20,084 bases of DNA from a virus, in the IMG/VR virus record IMGVR_UViG_3300049043_000255, positions 1-20,084 of that record, one strand, 5' to 3'. This document shows positions 8,243 to 15,966 of the stretch, piece after piece. The notes under the pieces were generated by a model, which made no database searches, was not told where the DNA came from, and was given only the letters and a program-made list of their open reading frames with translations. Both the position numbers and the translations under genes were made by a program. The stretch's first letter is position 1, and every line of letters begins with the position of its first letter.

Positions 8243-8671
8243 ATGTCTACTATTGCCGAAATGCTTTACCAGCACAAAAAAACAGGTGCCCGCGTAAAGA
8301 TCGTCAGCGAGTGGGATAACGGCGATTGGTTCATGGTTGAAGACCAGGACGGTCGTGTTTATACCGCTTACAAATCTGAATTGATTCTTGATGAGTCGGC
8401 AACCAAAAAAGTAAAAACTCTTCAGATTAAAGATAAAGCTGCACAAGAGGAACCCCGTTCATTCCCTCCGGAAACGCGGTTGAACATCAATTCCGCCACT
8501 GCCCAAATGATCGCAGATCATATCAAAGGCATTGGTTTGAAGACTGCCCGAGAAATTAAAGACCTTCAGATGTCCTTATCGGGTGAGAGGTTCAACAACT
8601 TAGAGCAGCTCAGGCAGATCAAGCGTGTTGATTGGGATGCCGTACTGGCAGCTGATTTAATCCGAGTTTAA
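8243..8671 (+). CDS. Helix-hairpin-helix (ComEA-like) protein
   Basis: A 142-aa protein with two parts. Residues about 1-50 are beta-rich (KTGARVKIVSEWDNGDWFMV, then GRVYTAYKSELI), resembling a small SH3-like barrel. Residues about 72-142 match the ComEA-type helix-hairpin-helix domain: LNINSATAQMIADHIKGIGL, then TAREIKDLQ, a Gly-containing turn and NLEQLRQI. Family knowledge says such domains bind DNA backbone without sequence specificity. No signal peptide or membrane segment is present, so this is not a competence receptor. Being between the capsid genes and a terminator, it may act in DNA packaging, head completion or DNA protection; that is inference. The ATG at 8243 has a hairpin in place of a Shine-Dalgarno, so expression may be controlled separately from the capsid genes. 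Confidence 0.75.
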   Translation: MSTIAEMLYQHKKTGARVKIVSEWDNGDWFMVEDQDGRVYTAYKSELILDESATKKVKTLQIKDKAAQEEPRSFPPETRLNINSATAQMIADHIKGIGLKTAREIKDLQMSLSGERFNNLEQLRQIKRVDWDAVLAADLIRV

Positions 8672-8691
8672 TTACACACTCTGATCATAAG

Positions 8692-8715
8692 CCCCTGGGA
8701 AACCAGGGGTTTTTT
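8692..8715 (+). terminator. Rho-independent terminator
   Basis: Stem CCCCTGG (8692-8698) and CCAGGGG (8703-8709) with a GAAA tetraloop, followed directly by six T (8710-8715). It lies 20 bases after the stop of the helix-hairpin-helix gene. It should end the head-gene transcript, so the M23-like gene at 8741 would be read by read-through or from a promoter I cannot identify. Confidence 0.93.
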
Positions 8716-8740
8716 CGTTTTACAATAAAAAGAAAAAGAT

Positions 8741-9500
8741 ATGGCAACAGCACTTGACCTAGGTAATGTCGGCCTGACCGGAGTAACATCTGGTCCTCAT
8801 GCACATTGGACTGTTACCAAAGGTGGTCAACTGTTTCCGTTATCGAAAGCACGCAAAGATTTAGGGCAATACATCGAGTTTCGTCCCCCAGGTGAACAGT
8901 CTTGGCGGCGTTTATACAGTGACGAAAAATCTGGTTTTAAATTTAATCCAACTGGGTTTCAAGGTTTAACCATTTCTAGTCCCATGGGGACAAGGCAAAC
9001 CGGCATTCCTGGGGCGACTACAAATCACCGTGGAGAAGATTACACATTTCCAGAGGGCACTAGTCTGCGTTTCCTTGGTCCTGGTTCTGTTGCCACTTAT
9101 TCAGGGCAGGGATCTGGTGGCAATGTTTCCAGCTTGCGCACAGGTCCTTATGAATTAGAGACCATGCACTTAGGCAGGCTTCCTGGTTCTGCCACAACAC
9201 GCAAGAGCGATACAACCGCAACAACAATCGTCCAGCCCAGACGGTGAAGCATGGGCACGAGCATACATTGAAAACCAAGTTCAAAATCAAACACAACAAG
9301 GCCAGCTTATTGATGCTTTAATTTCTGTTTTGAATGAAAAAGAAAAGCCCAAAACCTTAATGGAGCAAATGAAAGAAGGTTTGATTGGTGGCATGATGCA
9401 GCAGGTGTTAACACCCAAAAACTTTCTTAGTCAGTTCACTGGAGACGATCCATACCTCCAAGGCCAGCGGTACGCAACCAACCAGTTCTTTGGGCTGTGA
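8741..9500 (+). CDS. M23-type peptidase with permuted motif order, frameshifted
   Basis: Probably a peptidoglycan endopeptidase carried in the virion or used at lysis. In lysostaphin/M23 peptidases zinc is bound by HxGxD near the start and by an HxH motif (GPHLHF-like) near the end, with another His in an xxHL motif between. Here a GPHAHWTV segment (H20, H22) comes first, then the domain opening ISSPMGTRQTG and HRGED (H96, D100), then METMHL-like TMHLG (H143). All the motif residues exist but in a circularly permuted order. The first frame stops at 9247; after a change between about 9195 and 9227, coding continues (SSPDGEAWARAYIENQ, a helical tail, ending NQFFGL) to TGA 9498-9500, about 253 aa in all. 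No signal peptide. The start ATG 8741 follows the terminator and has only a weak ribosome site. Confidence 0.72.
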
Positions 9501-9543
9501 TTGATTTTCTAGAACTATAATTAGTTGATGCTGGACGATAGAA

Positions 9544-10005
9544 GTGCAATTATCTGACTTCGATAAAAGTAGGGTCAGGTATCACCTGGGTTACTTCACG
9601 GTTTCTGTTCCTGCGGGTGATTATGCTCGTCTGGAAGAAGCCATGAATACAATTCCAGACTCATATTTTTACGACAAGATCGTTATTCAGATCGGTCGCT
9701 GTGACACCGCTGAAAAGAAAACTGAGGTGGCGACTTCGCCTTCGACTCGGTTGGAGAGCATTGCTGGTGACGTTGACCGTACAATTCGGTCAAGTAATGC
9801 CAAGGAAGCCCTTAAGGTTTGGAATGAAATCTATCTGTACGAAACAGATCGATTAGCTAACATCTTGTACGTTCCAAACTACAAAGATCCGTTCCAGGCC
9901 AGGTATCGATATGAACGCTCAGGTGCGGAATTCATTCAAGCTTTACCTGGTCCTGCTGACACTGCAGTGGGTTCTCGTATCTATCTTCATGAGGTTTGGC
10001 GGTAA
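9544..10005 (+). CDS. Conserved neck-type protein (inferred)
   Basis: An intact 153-aa protein starting at GTG 9544 without a clear Shine-Dalgarno. It has an N-terminal helix-strand region (MQLSDFDKSRVRYHLGY; RLEEAMNTI), a charged helical centre (LKVWNEIYLYETDRLANIL) and a C-terminal part ending TAVGSRIYLHEVW. It contains no enzyme motif, signal peptide or membrane segment. I remember proteins starting QLSDFDKSRVRYHLGY in cyanophage virion clusters. Size, mixed alpha/beta composition and place after the head genes would suit a head-tail connector or head-completion protein, but no motif proves it. The stop at 10003-10005 overlaps a TAATG whose ATG (10004) may be the true start of the following gene. 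Confidence 0.6.
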   Translation: MQLSDFDKSRVRYHLGYFTVSVPAGDYARLEEAMNTIPDSYFYDKIVIQIGRCDTAEKKTEVATSPSTRLESIAGDVDRTIRSSNAKEALKVWNEIYLYETDRLANILYVPNYKDPFQARYRYERSGAEFIQALPGPADTAVGSRIYLHEVWR

Positions 10006-10019
10006 TGGCTCCTTTCTAA

Positions 10020-11362
10020 ATGTTCATGCGTGGTGGTCCTGCAGCTCTTCGTGCTGTTCAGGGTTTTGGCGCAAAAGCTGCCCCACAGGCTGCAAAAGCT
10101 GTTGCAGATACAGTTACCAATCCACAGACATACCGTGCGTTAGCCGTCCAAGCAGAGAATGTCCTTCAGCGCGGACTTCCTGCACAGTTTGCTGGTGCAA
10201 ACTTCGGCAACATTCCCGCTCGTTTCACTGGTTTGATCAGTGATGTCGCTGGGATGCCAGCCGGTATTCAGCGTTCGGCTCAAGCAGGGATTGTCAATCG
10301 TGCTATCCAGGAGGCTGCTGGTGCAGCTCCACAACTTGCCCGTAGCGTCCAGCAATACGCCACTGGCTGGCGCTTAGCAGCCCCTGTCATTGGTGATGCC
10401 GTACTGAAGGAGCTCGATCAGATTGCTACAGGTGTTCAAGGAGCACTGGTCAGCCCTACAGGCTGTTGGTGGCCCTTTTATGCGGGATCCAGCTCTGCGT
10501 CGTGAATTCTTAAAGCAGTTTGGTGGCACCACAGAAAAAGCAGGCTCGTGCGTTGGCTAGTCAATGGCTGGTCTTTGGTCAGGTTGGTAGCTTGGTTCGC
10601 ATATCTTGCTCCGGGTGGGGCTACTCAGGTCTGCGTGGTACTGGCAGTTCAACTGGGCGGCATGGGCGGCATGGCATTGGGGCTTATCAGATCCCAGCAC
10701 CCATGATTGATGCAAGTCATGGTTTGTTAGGCGTCCTTCGGGATAAGGGTTATGGTCTATGACCCACGCAAGGATCTACGCGTTACGCCATCCAAGACAG
10801 GCCAGTTGTCGACCTGGAGCATTAGCACCTGATTACAGCGGCGCAAGGGATCGAGCAGTTCGATTTGCGCAATATCAAGGAATGGGGCAGATTTCTGGTG
10901 GCGGTGCTCCGCCGTCAGCACCGACCCTTCCTCCACCTCCATTTGGCGGCAGACGTCAGGTCGCAAGCCGGACAACAGACATCTGCTCCTCTTTCTCCTG
11001 TTCTTTCAGACGTGCCACCTGGTGGTTCGTTTGCAGGAGGCCCTACTTACGGGGATGCGGGCGTGTCTAACGGGGCCGGTGTTCCCGCATTACGCCAAAA
11101 TGTTCAAAACCGCGCACTCTCTCAAGAAGTACTTAACGCTGCTCAGCAGTACTCTGCTCCTACAAGTGTTCCCCTTTCTTCCTTCTATGCGGGCCAGCAG
11201 CAACTGGGTAGGAGCATGATGCAAGGCGGGCAGCTGGAGCAACAGCTACAAGCTCTTGGGGGTGCAACCGGGATGACACCAGACGCCCTGAAGCAATGGG
11301 CAGCGGCAAATCCTGGACCTGCGTACAGCCTCCTGGAGAAATTAAAGAGGAGATCCCAGTAA
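10020..11362 (+). CDS. Ala/Gln-rich virion protein, heavily frameshifted
   Basis: A protein of about 447 codons of unrecognised family, broken by at least six frame changes, densest between 10450 and 10960. The N-terminus (10020-10460) is Ala-rich and helical (AALRAVQGFGAKAAPQAAKA), then come REFLKQFGGTTEK, YQIPAPMIDASHGLLGVLRD, FAQYQGMGQISGGGAPPSAP, a Pro-rich linker and a Gln-rich helical end (LGRSMMQGGQLEQQLQALGG) reaching TAA 11360-11362. Each piece lies in a different frame yet overlaps its neighbour, so one gene is the simplest reading. The start may be ATG 10004 (MAPF, one indel away) and not 10020. Helical, Ala-rich and without membrane segments, it might be an internal virion or tail component; this is inferred. 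The 3' end forms TAATG with the next gene. Confidence 0.5.
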
Positions 11363-12051
11363 TGGCGCCTAGAACAGTACAACAACTTTTTGGCTTAAAG
11401 CCAGAAGAATTAAACGCCCTTACTGTTCTTTCAGGCCTGGAGGGTTTTCGTGGAGGCAAAGGTCAAGATGTTGCAGCAGTAGCCGCTAATGTTCTGGCTC
11501 GCCGCCTGCAAGGAGGCTGGGGTGGCGTTGATATTAGAAACATCGCCAAATCCCCTGGTCAGTATGAAGCTGTTTTTGATTACTCAATGCAGCAGCTGGC
11601 TGATCCTGCCTTTGGCGCACGCGTCCTTGGGGGACAAGCTGAGTTTGATCGGTTACGCAACATCGTTAATAACCCAGCTTTAGTTGGTGAGCAGTTCACA
11701 AAATCAAAAGGTGCTCAATCCTTCCGTGGTGTAGCAGCCTACGACGCAAGGAAACCAGGTGATTACACTCCAATCTATGGCCAGAGTAACTTTTATTTCA
11801 ATCCCCTGGATCAAGCCACCTACAAAAAGGGAGCTGGAATCTTTGGATCTCCTGGGCCAACTGCTCAAACAGCAGCTGTTCAAACAGCAGCCGCTCCATC
11901 CGCAAACCTTTCTCCAGAAGCATTGACTGCAGCGTTGCGACAGCGTCGCCAGCAGAAAACTACCAGTCTGTTGGATACGTTTAAGCAACAGGCGGTTCAA
12001 GGTTTAATTCAAAACCTTTCTGTTATTAACCCGTTTGGTTTCCTGCAGTGA
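11362..12051 (+). CDS. SleB-like cell-wall hydrolase
   Basis: The preferred start is ATG 11362, inside a TAATG overlap, giving 229 aa; an in-frame ATG at 11296 would run inside the upstream gene. The N-terminal domain resembles the SleB/Hydrolase_2 family (spore-cortex-lytic-type lytic transglycosylases): a Glu in LSGLEGFRGGKGQ (E27) at the place of the catalytic Glu, then VAAVAANVLARR (equivalent of the VA-VVLNR helix), then NIAKSPGQYEAV (equivalent of the VV-xPxQF strand), and a Phe/Tyr-rich end of the domain (SNFYFNP). The C-terminal 80 residues are Ala/Gln-rich linker and helix (RQRRQQKTTSLLDTFKQQAV). No signal peptide, so a virion-borne, entry-related enzyme is more likely than a secreted endolysin. 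A tail lysozyme of another family is the alternative. Confidence 0.6.
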   Translation: MAPRTVQQLFGLKPEELNALTVLSGLEGFRGGKGQDVAAVAANVLARRLQGGWGGVDIRNIAKSPGQYEAVFDYSMQQLADPAFGARVLGGQAEFDRLRNIVNNPALVGEQFTKSKGAQSFRGVAAYDARKPGDYTPIYGQSNFYFNPLDQATYKKGAGIFGSPGPTAQTAAVQTAAAPSANLSPEALTAALRQRRQQKTTSLLDTFKQQAVQGLIQNLSVINPFGFLQ

Positions 12052-12290
12052 GTTACTCCGACTATTCTGATAAATATCTCCCCGGAGAGTATTTACGTGC
12101 CAAGTTTGGTTCAGGCGCTTTTCGCTTTGTCCCAGATACACAAACTACGATGGATAGCGAGTCCTTTCAGCGGTTTCTCAATCTCCAGAGGAACCCTGAA
12201 AGCTTATTTTCAGAAGCAGTGAAATACCCAAAAGGTTTCACTGATTACATGAATTTTATGCAGGAGTTTGGGTTGACTCCAAGGGTATAA
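12048..12290 (+). CDS. Small hypothetical protein
   Basis: An 80-aa protein starting at GTG 12048, which overlaps the previous stop (GTGA). It is Tyr-, Phe- and Ser-rich (SYSDYSDKYLPGEYLRAKFG; SFQRFLNLQRNPESLF) with no recognised domain. Its last 35 bases overlap the end of the convergent HNH gene on the other strand. The overlap, small size and normal composition suggest that the HNH gene landed beside and not inside it, but a few C-terminal residues could have been replaced. Probably a minor virion protein by context. Confidence 0.55.
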   Translation: MSYSDYSDKYLPGEYLRAKFGSGAFRFVPDTQTTMDSESFQRFLNLQRNPESLFSEAVKYPKGFTDYMNFMQEFGLTPRV

Positions 12291-12837
12291 TTGTTGCAAA
12301 CGCTCTTTCCAGGGGCCAGTTTTTATTTAATCTTTTTTGCATTGATTGCGGAGCAATACCAACTTCTTTGGCCCAGTCTGCGATACACATGGTTTTACCG
12401 TTAAACGTGTATAAACGGGTCGCACGCTTTCCACCTCTATTTCGTGTTTGCTCTTTATGAGTTGCCCATCGGCAATTTTCTTTGCAATAAGGTTTGTCAT
12501 TATCAATTCTTTCTAATTCCATCTTTGGATTTGGCTTTAACCCCATATCGTTTAAAAAGTTTTGAAAATCTTCCCAAGATTTGTCATAAGTAATACCTCT
12601 TCCGCCATATCGATTGTAAGCTTTATGGTTTGAGTTGTTGCAACGATTTTTCATTGCGCACCATGAAGAATATTCACTGGTTTTGTTTTGCCAACCACCG
12701 TGTTTAAATCCACCGCAAACTTTGGAGCAAAACACATAACCGCGTTGTTTTAAGCGTTTTCGACAAGAAGCACCAGCACTTCCAGAGCGTGCAAATTCTT
12801 TACGGCAAGAAGCGCAAATAAAAACGGTTTGGACCAT
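12256..12837 (-). CDS. HNH homing endonuclease with zinc ribbon
   Basis: Free-standing homing endonuclease of 193 aa, the only minus-strand gene inside the structural cluster apart from the excisionase-like one. The chosen start is CAT at 12835-12837; a longer frame begins at 12972 but its extra residues are non-conserved and run through the next gene's leader. Domains: N-terminal zinc-ribbon-like cysteines C8, C11, C37, C41; an HNH-type core YNRYGGRGI (74-82), W88-F91, ELERIDND (107-114) and NCRWAT (121-126), EQTRN (129-133); and a C-terminal DNA-binding repeat IADWAKEVGIAPQSMQKRL (152-170), like NUMOD-type helix-turn-helix segments of homing enzymes. The gene is more AT-rich than its neighbours, consistent with later acquisition. 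It converges with the small gene at 12048. The target is probably in a related phage lacking it; no intron boundaries are visible. Confidence 0.9.
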   Translation of the reverse strand: MVQTVFICASCRKEFARSGSAGASCRKRLKQRGYVFCSKVCGGFKHGGWQNKTSEYSSWCAMKNRCNNSNHKAYNRYGGRGITYDKSWEDFQNFLNDMGLKPNPKMELERIDNDKPYCKENCRWATHKEQTRNRGGKRATRLYTFNGKTMCIADWAKEVGIAPQSMQKRLNKNWPLERAFATIIPLESTQTPA

Positions 12838-12861
12838 TAGAATAAAAAAAAGTTTCCGGAG

Positions 12862-12890
12862 ACATCCACCAATATAGCAGAGGTGGATGT
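12862..12890 (+). promoter_or_regulatory. Hairpin upstream of structural gene
   Basis: Arms ACATCCACC (12862-12870) and GGTGGATGT (12882-12890) pair perfectly over nine bases with an 11-base AT-rich loop. It lies between the HNH gene (minus) and the structural gene starting near 12901. It has no T-run, so a protective or control hairpin is likelier than a terminator. Confidence 0.5.
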
Positions 12891-12900
12891 TTAGTGTGTC

Positions 12901-13686
12901 TTGAGCTACGACATCTACGAATAAGCAGCCGTTGCTGGTTGATCGCCCGTTGTTTGATTCCGTGCGTGTCACGACTCAGACCGTGGGCAGCCAGGCTGGT
13001 AACACGATCTTTGTGCAAGGTGGTCAGGCGCCATCCATCCTTGTGGACATGGATGCTGCCCTGGAAGAAGACAATAATAACGGTGGTGTGATCGATTCAA
13101 TCACCATTACTCGCAACGATTACTACCGGGACGCTGATTACGTCGTTTCCAGTGGCACTTCTGGTAAAGTTATCTGCGCTGACCAGTGGTCAAGTTGTGT
13201 TGATCTACAGTACTGGTATTTTAAGCTACTGCTGCCGCAAGTGGTTTTGGCTATTACACCTACACCGGTGCAACCACCTTAACTGGCATGAACACCAAGT
13301 CTTCTGTACTCGGGCGGCACTTCGTCTGGTTTCACCTGTTCAACGGTGTGAACTACGGTTACCAGCCAGAAGTAACCTTCGTGTTCTACCACACCCGTGG
13401 TACAACCACACCGATCCCGGCTTCTGGTGATTACAAGGTTCTGTTCGCCAAGCAAGTCCCAGCCAACACCCAGCGTGTGGACTGTTCTGACGTGATGCCT
13501 CAGCTGTCGGCTCCTGTTGCAGCTGCTGGTGACACCCTGGGCCTTAGTAACGGTGTGCCCCTCCGCAACCGTGGCATCTACCTGGAACGCGGCGACCGTA
13601 TTTACGTTGGTGTGTTTGCAGACGGCCCTAACGTGTCGGGTTATACCGCCGGTGCTCACGTCCTTGCCCAAGGCGGATTCTTTTAA
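12901..13686 (+). CDS. Structural protein, frameshifted
   Basis: About 260 codons in three frames. The first part, ATSTNKQPLLVDRPLFDSVR, follows a TTG at 12901 with one extra base before GCT; the first start in the open frame is TTG 12932. A change near 13165 leads to ALTSGQVVLIYSTG and another near 13215 to ASGFGYYTYTGATTLTGMNT, ending FVL-type strands and LAQGGFF at TAA 13684-13686. The protein is beta-rich (Gly, Thr, Val, Tyr), with DYKVLFAKQVPANTQRVD and RGDRIYVGVFADGPN near the end; no membrane or enzyme motif. Codon use is C-ending, like the capsid and the 7409 gene, so an abundant virion component is likely. A decoration or tail-tube-like protein are both possible. Its leader carries the 12862-12890 hairpin. 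Confidence 0.6.
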
Positions 13687-13689
13687 ACC

Positions 13690-15253
13690 ATGGCCAAAAA
13701 GAGTGGAAGCTCTTTTGGGAACTTTAATAAGGTCGAGGTTTTTGATCCTGCGGCCTGTAAAACCAATCACAACCGAGTTTTCAAAAGGATCGGTTCCGGA
13801 TTCGATTTATACAGTCAACAGGGAGTCGGCTTGGTCACGCTGGCGGCGTGGCTACGAGATTGCTACAGCTCGTTTCTACGACAACTCATACGACTACCCT
13901 TTCACCTATCGTATACCGATTCCAGCCGGTACTCCACAAACCACCGGTAATCCCCCAACAATTCCCGGTGTTTTCAAAGGGTTCCCAACAAAGAATAAAG
14001 AATTTGGCATGCACTGGGCTGGCGTGCGCGTGGCTGGCAGCCTACGGTTTGATAATGTTCTCGATAGCACTGGGGTGCGTGCTTCTATTTCTTCTATCAC
14101 TGAAGACGATAATTTCTGGTACGTCAGATTGACAGGAACCTGGAGCGTTAGCAACCCACTTCCCCCGCCACTTTATGTAGCTATCCCCGGTGTACCGGGT
14201 GGCTTAAAAGCAATTAATGGTGAGATCCTGGAGGACAGGATTGTTACGCCTGGTGGTGTTCCTATTGATCGCGATACGATTGATCCAACAACACAGAAGC
14301 GTTATGGATATGTTTCTGCCGTTCTTGCAGACACGGATCCCTTTAACGGTATCCTCAAATTGAGAAAAGCAGGTTCAGTCGAAGCCACGCCTGACCGTGA
14401 TCTGGTTACTCCTGCGACCAGGCCTCCCAACGTCGGTCGTTTCTTGATGACTGGTACGCGTTACTGCTGTTCCTGTCAGGATTTCAATCGACGTGATTAC
14501 GGGTTTATTAGTTCGTTAAATAAAGTATCTGATTCATTGAAGGTTAAGTTTCCACGCACAAATGTTGCATCCTTAAAACCAGGGCGGTACGAAGTAATGA
14601 CTTTGGGTGGCGTTGTAGATAACAATGCAATGACCAGTGCCAAGGTCAACAGGGATATGAAGATTGTTTCTCCATCTCCTCAGTACAACGTTCCTCCAAC
14701 CGTTACGCCAACAACTTCAACAGAACCTGGTGCAGCACGTGACAGGCCCGGCGTGTTTCGTGATTTTGGTGCAATGTATATCAGAAATACGTCTGATCCT
14801 TCAATTCCAGGATCCAGGGCAGAGGGTATGCCTGATTACGCAGATTATGCTGCTGTTGGGAATGTGATTACATCTTTGACAGACACCTGGACCCCACTGC
14901 TTGATGAAATGCGTTACTGCAAACACATCTATGCCCTGAAGTATGAAGAAGGGGTGTTTCCCCCCGAGCCTTCTGATTTTCCTGTTGGTATTGAAAGCAT
15001 GACAGCATGGGAGCAAAAACTGATTGCTGAAACCGAAAAAGAACAGATGGAAGCAACTGCTGCAAATCTTCAGCGACGTGCATTGTCAACCATGGATGTA
15101 CCTCCATACAATTGTCAGGCACCCATGATGATGCCAATGATGCAAAAGCTGTTTAATGTCCCTTCAACTTTTGTGAAGATGGCAGGATTTACAATGATTG
15201 ACAAAAATGGAACAAAATATATTCCTGCATCTGGTCAAATGCCGAGTGTGTGA
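13690..15253 (+). CDS. Large conserved structural protein, one frameshift
   Basis: Starts at ATG 13690 (AKKSGSSFGNFNKVEVFDP), changes frame at the AAAAGG near 13790 and continues as GSVPDSIYTVNRESAWSRWR to TGA 15251-15253, about 521 aa. Segments such as PFTYRIPIPAGTPQT, GFPTKNKEFGMHWAGVRVAG, NGEILEDRIVTPGGVPI and GRFLMTGTRYCCSCQDF look strongly conserved and match my memory of a large cyanophage virion protein. The cluster YCCSCQDFNRRDYGF has three Cys within four residues, an unusual feature that might bind metal or cross-link. A C-terminal helical part (LIAETEKEQMEATAANLQRR) and Met-rich stretch (APMMMPMMQK) follow. There is no recognised enzyme domain. It may be a tail or baseplate-type protein; the function is not known. 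Confidence 0.65.
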
Positions 15254-15474
15254 TTATGGCTGAGTTTGGTGAAGTTGTTGCAACGAATGTTATTTATTCG
15301 CAAGAACAGATCGACCGCCGTCTTTACGGGGACAGCGACATCAAGTACAACGGTATCCCGACCGTGTATCACGCTGGTGATGTGGTGCACCTGCCTTACG
15401 CCTCAGGCGAGACCTCAACCATAGAAGCTATCGGCCTGGCCTGGGGCAGCCTTTGCAAGCGGCGTGGGGCCTGA
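15250..15474 (+). CDS. Small hypothetical protein
   Basis: A 72-74-aa protein. GTG 15250 overlaps the previous stop (GTGA); ATG 15256 in the same frame is the more likely start. The sequence is beta-rich with VIYSQEQIDRRLYGDSD, then IPTVYHAGDVVHLPYASGE; no family is recognised and no membrane segment is present. The end (GSLCKRRGA) is basic and may be altered by an unseen frame change, since other genes here are. It is the last structural-cluster gene before the 112-base gap and the integrase-like insert. Confidence 0.55.
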   Translation: MIMAEFGEVVATNVIYSQEQIDRRLYGDSDIKYNGIPTVYHAGDVVHLPYASGETSTIEAIGLAWGSLCKRRGA

Positions 15475-15586
15475 GTAACATAATGTAAACTTATAGTAGT
15501 CCTAAGGGACTTATTAAGAAATCCTTTACCCCTTGCGACCTGGTATGCCTGATGTTTAATTTCAGGTTATCCAGTTCATCTCAGCC
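15475..15586 (+). other. Intergenic gap with small hairpin
   Basis: This 112-base gap separates the structural genes from the integrase-like gene. It holds a five-base-pair hairpin AGTCC-TAAG-GGACT at 15498-15511 and a shorter CCTGA/TCAGG pair further on. TTGCGA near 15534 with an AT-rich stretch about 16-17 bases later is a weak promoter-like arrangement for the 15587 gene. No tRNA-like or attachment-site repeat is seen. Confidence 0.35.
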
Positions 15587-15966
15587 ATGTCTCAGTCCCC
15601 GCCTGTTGACCAGCGGATTGTAGATGAGTACTTCCAGCTGGCGCTCGACCGTAAAACCAAAAATGCAGCCTGGCTTTATGGGATGGTTGCAACCTACGGC
15701 TTAAAGCCCGATGAATTAATTGGATTTGAGTGGAGTGCAAACGACTCAATCCATATCCCTGGCAAAAAACGTCCTGTTTTCCCACTGCATCCACAGTGGG
15801 TTTTGCTTTTTGGCCTCAAGAAAAACGGCCCCACGTAATGCGGAGCCGTTGGGAGTCCCTCTCACTCGCTTTATATCACGCCATTGCCTATCAGCAAGTT
15901 CAGCTGAACATCACTGATCTGCTACTGGCTCACCGCATCCGAAAGAACTTCTGTGAATTCTCTTAA
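15587..15966 (+). CDS. Truncated tyrosine-recombinase-like protein, frameshifted
   Basis: About 126 codons. The segment WLYGMVATYGLKPDELIGFE (residues 29-48), followed by the strand pair SIHIPGKKRPVFPLHPQW, has the layout of the box I region of tyrosine recombinases (YTGLRxxELLxLxW, then the VPL strand). However, the catalytic box I Arg is Lys (K40), and the protein ends with LLLAHRIRKNFCEFS where box II with HxxR and the Tyr should follow. The first frame stops at 15838; after a change near 15833, coding continues (SLSLALYHAIAYQQVQLNIT) to TAA 15964-15966. Either it is an inactive integrase relative kept as a DNA-binding protein, or only a distant similarity. It converges on the excisionase-like gene, with overlapping stops. 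I remember similar short proteins in marine cyanobacteria and their phages. Confidence 0.6.

Noticed and set aside
12291-12900. Group I intron carrying the HNH gene
   Set aside because: The HNH gene does not interrupt a reading frame and no intron core pairing was recognised on either strand.
12838-12972. N-terminal extension of the minus-strand HNH protein to 12972
   Set aside because: The extra residues are unlike the domain and run through the hairpin and the start of the next gene; the zinc-ribbon start at 12837 is better.
13517-13790. N-terminal extension of the large structural protein from 13517
   Set aside because: The extension lies inside the previous structural gene in another frame and is not protein-like; ATG 13690 gives a normal N-terminus with one indel near 13790.
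15498-15511. Rho-independent terminator after the structural genes
   Set aside because: The stem is only five pairs and no T-run follows.
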